Assembly (NCBI GenBank): GCA_028693695.1
Contig: JAQUUV010000018.1
Coordinates: 1-6,334 of the forward strand
Length of the DNA: 6,334 nucleotides
Direction: 5' to 3'
DNA from: Syntrophomonas sp.
GTDB lineage: Bacteria; Bacillota; Syntrophomonadia; Syntrophomonadales; Syntrophomonadaceae
Position numbers and translations under genes: made by a program
In this document: positions 1 through 6,334 of the stretch, in pieces
How positions within the stretch are numbered: the stretch's first letter is position 1
Layout: the number at the start of each line of letters is the position of its first letter
The notes under the pieces: model-generated
Told to the model about the DNA's origin: nothing
What the model saw: the letters and a program-made list of their open reading frames with translations, nothing else
Database searches by the model: none

Positions 1-22
1 AAAAAAGCGAAAAATTGTCTAA
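1..22 (+). other. Possible 3' end of an upstream gene (KKRKIV then stop)
   Basis: Reading from base 2, six sense codons (KKRKIV) run to TAA at 20-22, and a second in-frame TAA follows directly at 23-25. Tandem stops just upstream of a ribosome binding site and start codon are what the end of a co-directional upstream gene would look like, which would make the kinase an internal operon member. Only six codons are visible and lysine-rich codons arise easily in A-rich DNA, so this could equally be untranslated leader. No function can be assigned. Confidence 0.2.
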
Positions 23-54
23 TAAGGATACGAAAAATGAAGCCGATTATTTGC

Positions 55-62
55 AGAGGTGG
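55..62 (+). promoter_or_regulatory. Ribosome binding site supporting the kinase start at 70
   Basis: AGAGGTGG lies 7 nt before the ATG at 70 and is a good Shine-Dalgarno match. A competing in-frame ATG at 37 has its own weaker site, TAAGGA (23-28), 8 nt upstream. The start at 70 is preferred because it has the stronger site and gives a short polar N-terminus running into the first membrane helix. The reading frame stays open to the left edge of the window, so no upstream stop settles the choice. Confidence 0.5.
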
Positions 63-69
63 TTCGGTA

Positions 70-3000
70 ATGCAAGAAGCAAAGGAATCAGGTTCAAGGA
101 CGATCAAAGATTTGATTTCTCGCACTTATATGCGGGCGGCTCTGGTACCCATACTTACTATCGAAGTGATTCTGCTTATGCTTTATTTCAGTGTCAACTG
201 GTACATATCTTCCCATAACCAGAATACCCTGCTGACTGAAGTAAGGCAAAATATCGTGCCCCTCACCGAACGCGAGGCTCAGAACCTTAACCAGCAGTTG
301 CAAGAAATATCTAACTCCATGCAGCTGATACAAATGGAGAATAGCAGATATTTTGCTAATCCTGCCGGCTTTGCCCTGCCGGGACCGGAGCCAAGTTTTG
401 CCTACGCTCCAAACAAAACTCTTTATAAGACTAATTCGGGCGGCAGCAGCCTGTTTTACGCTAACAATACCGAAATAGGTCCGGCAGAACTAGCCAAGGC
501 TAGAGCTACGGAAGCCTTTGATCCTTTGTATCGGGCTATTTGTGAGAGTACTCCTAACATAGTTGCAATATATTTTAATTCATTTGACAACATGAATCGT
601 CTCTATCCATACATCCCGGAAGTCTACAAACAATATTCCCCTAACCTGAACGTGAGTGAGTACAATTTTTACTATCTGGCCGATGAGCAGCATAATCCGG
701 ACAGAAAACCGGTCTGGACCGGAGCTTACCTAGATCCAGCCGGCAACGGTTGGATGCTGTCTTGTGTAGCTCCTATTTACCGGGGCAATTTCTTAGAAGG
801 GGTGTCCGGGATAGATATCACTCTGGAAACGCTGGTAAAGAACATCCTGGCGAAAGAACTACCTTGGAATGCCAGCGCTTTCCTGATCGACGACCAGGGC
901 ATGATCCTGGCTATGCCTGAACCGGTAGAAAAAATTCTGGGGCTAAAGGAACTGAAAAATCATGTATATAGTTCAGCCATTAGCAGCGAGGTCATGAAAC
1001 CAGAGGAGTTCAACCTGCTCAAAAATACGGATAGTGAACTGACTAGTCAATTTGCAGAAATAATGAAAAGTAAGCAGGCCAGCCACGATATTACCATTAA
1101 AGGGCATCAATATATGCTGGTAAAATCAACGGTGGCTTCAACCGGGTGGCACTATATGGTCCTGGTAGATCGCAACATTATTTTCGAACCCATTTACGAG
1201 TTGCAGCAACTATCCCAGCGAATTGGTTTCGGCGCCATCGGTCTGATGATTTTGTTTTATGCAATTTTCTTTTTCTTGCTGGCGCGGAATTCTGCCCGTC
1301 TGGCCACAAAAATATCCACTCCGATTGAGGAACTGGCCTTGGCTACCACTGAGATTGGCACGGTGGAAGATTTGCCGATGGGAATCGGCTCCAGGATAGC
1401 TGAGTTAGACCACCTTTGGGATAATTTTAAGCAAATGAATAGTGAGCTCAATATTCGCACTCAGGCCACGTTAGCGCAAAAACAAGCCGAAGAAGCTAAT
1501 CAGGCCAAGAGCATATTTCTGGCTCGTATGAGTCATGAAATACGTACCCCAATGAACGCTATTATTGGTTTGTCATACTTGGCTCTAAGCGGTGATCCAC
1601 CCGCCAGATATGCTGATTACATAAAAAAAATCAAGGCTGCCGCTGATAATTTACTAGGGATTATAAATGATATACTTGATTTTTCCAAAGCCGAGGCTAA
1701 TAAGATTTCCCTTGAAAAAATCTATTTTAATCTAGAAGAGGTCTTTGATTCTTTTTCTAACTTGATTGTATTAAAGGCTGAGGAAAAAGCCTTGGAATTC
1801 ATTGTTTCTATTGATCCGGAGATACCGCACGATCTTATTGGAGATCCCTTAAGATTGAGCCAAATTCTAACCAATTTGGCCAGTAATGCCGTAAAATTTA
1901 CTAATACTGGAGAGGTCTTAATTAGTGCAAAGCTAGTAGAAAAGCAAAAAGATCAAGTGGCCATTCGCTTTATGGTAAAAGATACAGGAATTGGATTGTC
2001 ACAAGAGCAGATCGGCAAATTATTTGAAGTTTTCACCCAGGCAGATGAAAGCACCACCCGCAAGTTTGGTGGCACGGGATTAGGTTTAGCAATATGCAAA
2101 CAGCTGGTAGAACTTATGGGTGGGACAATATGGGTTGACAGTATTCCTTGCCAAGGGAGCAGCTTTATCTTTAATGTCAGCTTTGAAATCGCGACAGAAC
2201 ACCAGGGTAATAGAGATTATAACTGGATAGATCTGCGCGGGCTTAAAGTGCTAGTGGTTGACGATAATGCTACTGCCAGAGAGGTGCTTGCCCAAATGGC
2301 TACATCTCTTAGCTTGGAGGTGGCAACCGCATCTTCTGGGGAAGAAGCTTTACGTAGGATCGAGGCCACCGATAGCGAGAACAATCCGTATGATTTGGTG
2401 CTTATGGATTGGAAAATGCCTGGATTGAATGGAATTGAAACCTCACATGCAATTAAAAACCAGCAAAACATGTCCAAGGTTCCGGCCATTCTTATGGTGA
2501 CTGCCTATGATATTGAAGATGCTCAAACAGATGAGAAAGTATTTGATATTGACGGATTTTTGACCAAACCGGTAAGACAATCCGTACTTTTTGATACTAT
2601 TATGAAAATTTTCAATCGGCAAAAACTCGATGGGAATGGTAGGCAAGAGCTTCAAAACAACGATATTGATTTAAGCGAGTTGCAATCTATAGCAGGTGCA
2701 GAAGTACTGCTGGTGGAGGATAATAAAATCAACCAGCAGGTTGCCGCTGGATTACTTCTGCAATTGGGCTTAAGAGTGACTATTGCTGACAATGGATTTG
2801 AAGCTATTGCGGCAGTGGTTGAGAAGTCGTTTGATTTGGTGTTTATGGATATAAACATGCCTGAATTGGATGGAATAGAAGCGACCAGGAAAATAAGAAG
2901 CCAGAGCCAATATACAGACCTTCCTATCGTAGCAATGACTGCCAATACTATGCTGGGAGATAAGGAAATAAGCCTGGCAGCAGGAATGAACGACTATATT

Positions 3001-3708
3001 ACCAAACCCATTGAGCCTGAAATATTAAAAAACACGCTTCTTAAGTGGATTAAGCCCAGAAATACCATTGCAGAATATCGTGATGGTTCAGAATCAGTGA
3101 GTGAAGAGGAAGCGTTTCCTCTGTTTAGTTCAATTAACACGAAGCAGGGACTTAAGAATATAGGTGGAAATAGTAGGCTATATAAAAAGATTCTGCAGGA
3201 TTTCGCAGAGGATAATAAAAATGCGACAACGAATATCTACAATGATATTAGATTAGGTGAATATAAAAAGGCTTTTATAGGGGTGCATACCGTAAAAGGA
3301 GTAGCTGGAAATATTGCCGCGGTTTCTCTGTATGAGGCAGCTTCAGATTTGGAAGCGGCATTAAAAAACAAATCATACGATAAGGTAGAACTACTGTATG
3401 TAGCATTTAAAGAGGCCATCACTACCTTATTAGGGGAAATTCAGACAGTTGCTGTGATTCCAAGCAAGGTACCCCAATCAAAGATCGATGATATTGACAG
3501 GGAGAAAGCCCAGCAACTTATGGAAAAGTTGCGCCCCTTGCTGCTGGAAGCAAATGCCGAGGCAGGCGACCTGGTTCCCGAGATTAGTGATTTATGGGCA
3601 TCATCACCAAAGGTTGTTTTGGTGGATATATTAATTGACCAAATACAGAATTTGGATTTTGAAGAAGCTGTTGAAACGCTGAACAGAATTAGCATGGAAT
3701 TGGGCTGA
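70..3708 (+). CDS. dCache-sensing hybrid histidine kinase (HisKA-HATPase-REC-REC-Hpt)
   Basis: A membrane-bound sensor kinase of 1212 residues that should autophosphorylate on histidine and pass phosphate along an internal relay. Domains in order: membrane helix at about 23-46; extracytoplasmic double-Cache sensor at about 47-384, with the conserved run Y220-L-D-P-A-G and G-I-D249; second membrane helix at about 385-404; HAMP-like linker and coiled coil to about 478; HisKA with phosphoacceptor H489 in SHEIRTPMN; HATPase with N-box N602/N606, G1 box DTGIG (638-642) and G2 box GGTGLGL (667-673). REC1 has D731/D732, phosphoacceptor D780, T811 and K833. REC2 has E883/D884, phosphoacceptor D927, T957 and K979. 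An Hpt domain with H1073 (HTVKG) follows, then a helical tail at about 1138-1212. All catalytic residues are present and the frame is unbroken. The downstream receiver-cyclase gene is the obvious relay target, which is inferred from adjacency. The signal cannot be told from the sequence. An ATG at 37 would add 11 residues. Confidence 0.95.
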   Translation: MQEAKESGSRTIKDLISRTYMRAALVPILTIEVILLMLYFSVNWYISSHNQNTLLTEVRQNIVPLTEREAQNLNQQLQEISNSMQLIQMENSRYFANPAGFALPGPEPSFAYAPNKTLYKTNSGGSSLFYANNTEIGPAELAKARATEAFDPLYRAICESTPNIVAIYFNSFDNMNRLYPYIPEVYKQYSPNLNVSEYNFYYLADEQHNPDRKPVWTGAYLDPAGNGWMLSCVAPIYRGNFLEGVSGIDITLETLVKNILAKELPWNASAFLIDDQGMILAMPEPVEKILGLKELKNHVYSSAISSEVMKPEEFNLLKNTDSELTSQFAEIMKSKQASHDITIKGHQYMLVKSTVASTGWHYMVLVDRNIIFEPIYELQQLSQRIGFGAIGLMILFYAIFFFLLARNSARLATKISTPIEELALATTEIGTVEDLPMGIGSRIAELDHLWDNFKQMNSELNIRTQATLAQKQAEEANQAKSIFLARMSHEIRTPMNAIIGLSYLALSGDPPARYADYIKKIKAAADNLLGIINDILDFSKAEANKISLEKIYFNLEEVFDSFSNLIVLKAEEKALEFIVSIDPEIPHDLIGDPLRLSQILTNLASNAVKFTNTGEVLISAKLVEKQKDQVAIRFMVKDTGIGLSQEQIGKLFEVFTQADESTTRKFGGTGLGLAICKQLVELMGGTIWVDSIPCQGSSFIFNVSFEIATEHQGNRDYNWIDLRGLKVLVVDDNATAREVLAQMATSLSLEVATASSGEEALRRIEATDSENNPYDLVLMDWKMPGLNGIETSHAIKNQQNMSKVPAILMVTAYDIEDAQTDEKVFDIDGFLTKPVRQSVLFDTIMKIFNRQKLDGNGRQELQNNDIDLSELQSIAGAEVLLVEDNKINQQVAAGLLLQLGLRVTIADNGFEAIAAVVEKSFDLVFMDINMPELDGIEATRKIRSQSQYTDLPIVAMTANTMLGDKEISLAAGMNDYITKPIEPEILKNTLLKWIKPRNTIAEYRDGSESVSEEEAFPLFSSINTKQGLKNIGGNSRLYKKILQDFAEDNKNATTNIYNDIRLGEYKKAFIGVHTVKGVAGNIAAVSLYEAASDLEAALKNKSYDKVELLYVAFKEAITTLLGEIQTVAVIPSKVPQSKIDDIDREKAQQLMEKLRPLLLEANAEAGDLVPEISDLWASSPKVVLVDILIDQIQNLDFEEAVETLNRISMELG

Positions 3709-3770
3709 AGAGATAATTATATACATTCAGTTAAATTTGCGGGGATATAAGGCTAATTAAGCGGATAAGA

Positions 3771-3781
3771 AAGGGGAGGGG
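3771..3781 (+). promoter_or_regulatory. Strong ribosome binding site for a GTG-started cyclase
   Basis: AAGGGGAGGGG lies just ahead of the GTG at 3785, with its GGAGG core centred at workable spacing. An in-frame TAA at 3758-3760 closes the frame upstream, and no ATG follows early in the frame, so the GTG is the start. The 76-nt gap after the kinase stop (3709-3784) shows no terminator hairpin and no convincing -35/-10 pair, which favours co-transcription with the kinase. Confidence 0.75.
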
Positions 3782-3784
3782 AAA

Positions 3785-4705
3785 GTGACAAAAGACGAAA
3801 GAGCAACTATCCTTATCGTAGATGATGAGCGCGCCAATCTTAATATATTAGCGGATATCTTGAAAGTAAAATATAAAGTGATTTTAGCAAAAAGCGGCGG
3901 TCAGGCTTTGGCGCGAGCAATAAAACAACCACCCGATCTGGTATTGCTGGACATCATTATGCCGGACATGAACGGATATCAAATTCTATATGAGATTAAA
4001 AACAATGAGTTGCTGAAAGATATTCCGGTTATCTTTATATCGGCGCTGAGCAATGATGAGGATGAGGAGAAAGGACTGGTGCTGGGAGCCGTTGATTACA
4101 TATCTAAACCTTTCAGCCATTCAATTGTGTTAGCCAGAGTAAACAACCATATTAAAATCGTTAGGCAACGAAAACTGATTGAGAGTATAGCCTTATTGGA
4201 TTGCTTGACCGAGATACCCAATCGACGCAATTACAATAAACGAATAACCATGGAGTGGAATCGTGCGGTGCGAGAAAAGACCCCCATTTCACTATTGATG
4301 CTGGATATAGATTTTTTTAAGCAGTTTAACGATAATTATGGCCATTCCAAAGGGGATGAAGCATTAAAATTAGTCGCGACAGCTATTTGCAGTACTATTA
4401 GTAGGCCAGCAGATTTTGCTGCCCGCATCGGCGGGGAGGAATTTGCGGTTTTGTTGCCCAATACCCAAGCAGATGGAGCGTTTAAAAAGGCTGAGATAAT
4501 TCGTATTGCTATTGAAGAACTGGGGATAGTTCATCAGTATTCCGGAGTGTCTTCAGTAATGACGGTAAGTATAGGCGGAACTAGTTACTGTCCGGATCAA
4601 GTCCGCGGGTTGCAAGAGTTCATTGATGTAGCAGATAAAATGCTATACTGCGCTAAAAACGAAGGGCGTAATACAGTAGTTGGTGCCAAGCACGTAACTT
4701 GTTAA
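3785..4705 (+). CDS. Response regulator with diguanylate cyclase output (REC-GGDEF)
   Basis: A cytoplasmic protein of 306 residues, of the PleD/WspR-like type with one receiver, predicted to make c-di-GMP from two GTP when its receiver is phosphorylated. The receiver spans about 7-120 with acidic pair D13/D14, phosphoacceptor D56 (LLDIIMPDMNG), S86 and K108. A helical linker leads to the GGDEF domain at about 135-296: DCLT at 139-142, metal-binding D174, guanine-contacting N182 and D191, and the active-site motif GGEEF at 216-220. R207-P-A-D210 sits exactly five residues before GGEEF, the position of the RxxD product-inhibition site, so feedback inhibition by c-di-GMP is expected. There is no EAL domain. 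It follows the hybrid kinase by 76 nt on the same strand, and the kinase's Hpt histidine is the likely phosphodonor. The last residues (about VGAKHVTC) extend past the usual domain end and are encoded within an inverted repeat. Confidence 0.95.
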   Translation: MTKDERATILIVDDERANLNILADILKVKYKVILAKSGGQALARAIKQPPDLVLLDIIMPDMNGYQILYEIKNNELLKDIPVIFISALSNDEDEEKGLVLGAVDYISKPFSHSIVLARVNNHIKIVRQRKLIESIALLDCLTEIPNRRNYNKRITMEWNRAVREKTPISLLMLDIDFFKQFNDNYGHSKGDEALKLVATAICSTISRPADFAARIGGEEFAVLLPNTQADGAFKKAEIIRIAIEELGIVHQYSGVSSVMTVSIGGTSYCPDQVRGLQEFIDVADKMLYCAKNEGRNTVVGAKHVTC

Positions 4706-4721
4706 GTGCTTGGCACCAACT
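4678..4721. terminator. Perfect 16-bp inverted repeat between convergent genes, possible bidirectional terminator
   Basis: AGTTGGTGCCAAGCAC (4678-4693) is the exact reverse complement of GTGCTTGGCACCAACT (4706-4721), with a 12-nt spacer. The spacer contains TAAC/GTTA, which could extend the stem past a G-A mismatch. The left arm lies inside the end of the cyclase gene, its TAA stop (4703-4705) falls in the loop, and the right arm ends 5 nt from the phosphatase stop codon. Its place between convergent genes suggests termination or transcript-end protection in both directions. Neither flank carries a T-run, so classical intrinsic termination is doubtful. It may instead be a copy of a dispersed palindromic repeat. 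Confidence 0.6.
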
Positions 4722-4726
4722 CAGAA

Positions 4727-6334
4727 TTAGACCCTGAAGCCGATAACAGTTATATCGTCTCTTTGCTGTTCTCCCTGCATATAAGTTTCGAGTTGTTCCT
4801 CAAAAATGCGCCGCTGCTCACTCATTTCCAGCGAGCTGTATTCGGCCAACATGTTCCGATACCGCTTGATGCCGAAACTATGATTTTTTTCTGCATCGTT
4901 CTGATCCCAATATCCATCAGAGCTAAGGTAAAAGGCATCCCCTTCTGCATAGATGATAATATGGTTGTCTGCTATAAGGGTATCGACCTTCTTACGGCAT
5001 CCGATACTGTGTTTTGACCCTTTGCAGATGCGGATGCCCTCTGAACTGGCATGATAAAGGCCCATCTTGGCACCCGCAAAAAGGAATTGGCCATCCTTGG
5101 CGATGTAACAAACCCCTGCGTCTAGTCCGTCATCAAGGCGTTTATAGCCATCGTCTACCTGAAAAGCCAGGCCTAGGAGGCGGTGCAATTCATTAATAAT
5201 CAGGGCCGGATCATTCTGGGTGATATTGGTTACGATGTGGTCTATCATCGAAATAACTGCCATGGTCATTAAAGCTCCAGGAACCCCGTGGCCGGTACAG
5301 TCCCCCACTATTATCAGGCGACCATGGGGGAATTTTCTCCCCCAATAGAAGTCTCCGCCGACAACATCTCGTGGCCGCCACAGCACAAAATGTTCTTTGA
5401 ATAAGCGGCTGATTTCACCCGAGGAAGGCAGCATCGCCTCTTGGATGGTCTTGGCATATTCGATGCTATCCATGATTTTATCGTTTTTTTCCTTTAATTC
5501 TTGGGTGCGTAGATTGACCTGGCGTTCCAGTTCGATATTCAGAGACAGAGCACGTTTATAAGGATTGGCAATACGGTTGGAAACCATGTAGAAAATCACA
5601 ATCAGTAAAAAGACAGTAATGGCCACTACTGCGATAGTATGGGTCCGAATCGGATTGATAACGGCAAGGCTTTCTTCCCGCGGAATCAGAAAAACCAGGG
5701 TCCAATCAGCAGATTTCAAGGGCTGGTAAACCAAATCCTGCAATTCGCCCTGTTCATTGGAGAAGGAGGTCACCTTAGGTGGGTTGTTTTTATTTCTGAC
5801 CGGGATATTATCTAAAATCTCCTGGCTGATGGTCGGCGGAAGTAATTCGGAGAGATTTTTCCCGTCGTCTATCACTTGGTCAGATAAACAGATTTTGCCG
5901 TTTTGATCGATCAGCCACAGACTACTGTTAGCTCCGAATTTGTAGTTTTGAAATTCAGCTGCAATGTCATTGAGATTGAGGCCTACTCCCACAATGGCCA
6001 CAGGATTGTCGAGATCGCCCATCAGTGTATTGACGAACACCGAAGTGTTTTGGCGAAGCTTATCGAAGTCTAGATTCAAAGCAACCCGATTCCGAGATTT
6101 TAGGGCGTTGTAGAACCATACATCCTTGGGTTCGTCGAGGGATACGGTTCCTAACAAGGAACCATTTTCAGCCCAGTAATGGTTGGTCAGGGCGCTGACG
6201 ATAAAGGAATTGCTGTAATCATAATCCTTTCCCAGGCTTTGCAGATCGGCCTGCGCGTATTTGCCCAACTGCAGATTTTTTTCACCCCCGGCAACCCAGT
6301 CAAGAACAGCAGGATTCCGGGACAACTGCAGCGA
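4727..6334 (-). CDS. dCache-sensing SpoIIE-type (PP2C) serine/threonine phosphatase, 5' end missing
   Basis: The frame is open to the right edge, so the N-terminus, expected to carry a first membrane helix, is outside the window. 535 residues are visible, numbered here from the edge. Residues 1 to about 230 form the extracytoplasmic double-Cache sensor (for example PKDVWFYNAL, then VGVGLNL and LWLIDQNGKI). A membrane helix follows at about 231-253, then a coiled-coil linker in place of a clear HAMP domain, and the conserved helix SIEYAKTIQEAMLP before the phosphatase core. PP2C/SpoIIE metal-binding motifs are all present: GGDFYW with D328, GDCTGHG with D345, SSDG with D473, and QRDD with D526/D527 near the C-terminus. 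It should remove phosphate from Ser/Thr of a partner protein in response to an external ligand. The layout resembles SiaA, which controls a diguanylate cyclase through a small phosphoprotein. Anti-sigma antagonist targets are the other usual partners. No partner is visible here. A TTG at 6325 exists but would leave no signal anchor, so it is not taken as the start. Confidence 0.93.
   Translation of the reverse strand, partial: SLQLSRNPAVLDWVAGGEKNLQLGKYAQADLQSLGKDYDYSNSFIVSALTNHYWAENGSLLGTVSLDEPKDVWFYNALKSRNRVALNLDFDKLRQNTSVFVNTLMGDLDNPVAIVGVGLNLNDIAAEFQNYKFGANSSLWLIDQNGKICLSDQVIDDGKNLSELLPPTISQEILDNIPVRNKNNPPKVTSFSNEQGELQDLVYQPLKSADWTLVFLIPREESLAVINPIRTHTIAVVAITVFLLIVIFYMVSNRIANPYKRALSLNIELERQVNLRTQELKEKNDKIMDSIEYAKTIQEAMLPSSGEISRLFKEHFVLWRPRDVVGGDFYWGRKFPHGRLIIVGDCTGHGVPGALMTMAVISMIDHIVTNITQNDPALIINELHRLLGLAFQVDDGYKRLDDGLDAGVCYIAKDGQFLFAGAKMGLYHASSEGIRICKGSKHSIGCRKKVDTLIADNHIIIYAEGDAFYLSSDGYWDQNDAEKNHSFGIKRYRNMLAEYSSLEMSEQRRIFEEQLETYMQGEQQRDDITVIGFRV

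Noticed and set aside
2652..2945. Antisense open frame of 97 codons inside the kinase gene, and similar short antisense frames elsewhere in 70-3708
   Set aside because: They overlap conserved receiver and kinase motifs, have low-complexity Ser/Ile-rich translations and lack ribosome binding sites of note. They are shadows of the real gene.
3722..3751. Possible promoter between kinase and cyclase (TATAAG at 3746-3751)
   Set aside because: The -10-like box is reasonable but the hexamer about 17 nt upstream does not resemble TTGACA. In AT-rich spacer DNA this is expected by chance.
3709..3784. c-di-GMP riboswitch ahead of the cyclase
   Set aside because: The spacer is only 76 nt, with no paired stems or GEMM-like conserved loop sequences visible, and most of its 3' part is the ribosome binding site.
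4692..4707. Integron attC-like core (GTTAAGT, matching GTTRRRY) in the hairpin loop
   Set aside because: The match lies in the centre of the palindrome rather than at its ends, the partner RYYYAAC site is imperfect (ACGTAAC), and there is no integrase or cassette context.
4706..5017. Plus-strand open frame of 103 codons after the cyclase stop
   Set aside because: It lies antisense to the conserved C-terminal part of the SpoIIE phosphatase domain and begins directly at the hairpin, with no ribosome binding site.
6323..6325. TTG at 6325 as the true start of the phosphatase
   Set aside because: The frame continues upstream to the window edge, and starting here would cut into the dCache N-terminal helix and leave no first membrane anchor. 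The gene is better read as truncated by the window.

Overview
The window holds three large signalling genes and almost no non-coding DNA. On the + strand a dCache-sensing hybrid histidine kinase (70-3708) is followed after 76 nt by a response regulator with a diguanylate cyclase output (3785-4705). On the - strand, converging on them, is a membrane-anchored dCache/SpoIIE-type (PP2C) serine/threonine phosphatase (4727-6334), whose 5' end lies beyond the right edge. The two converging genes are 21 nt apart and share a perfect 16-bp inverted repeat, which also encodes the last residues of the cyclase.

Organism: strong purine-rich Shine-Dalgarno sequences, a GTG start, moderate GC (roughly low-to-mid 40s by eye) and a large stock of signalling proteins fit a Bacillota lineage such as the Clostridia or Negativicutes. 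This is a weak inference, because the same domain architectures are common in Proteobacteria. No housekeeping or taxon-diagnostic gene is present.

Likely logic: the kinase has every residue needed for a His-Asp-His-Asp phosphorelay (H489, D780 and/or D927, H1073). The next gene encodes a protein with an intact receiver (D56) joined to an intact GGEEF cyclase with an RxxD inhibitory site. The simplest reading is that an extracytoplasmic signal sensed by the kinase controls c-di-GMP synthesis. The phosphatase has its own extracytoplasmic dCache sensor and resembles SiaA-type phosphatases, which act on a small phosphoprotein that governs a diguanylate cyclase. No such partner, nor its kinase, lies in the window, so a link between the two branches is only a hypothesis.

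No RNA gene, insertion sequence, CRISPR array or riboswitch was seen. The most unusual items are the coding palindrome at the cyclase 3' end, the base-composition change inside the kinase gene, and the pairing of two separate dCache-sensing outputs at one locus.
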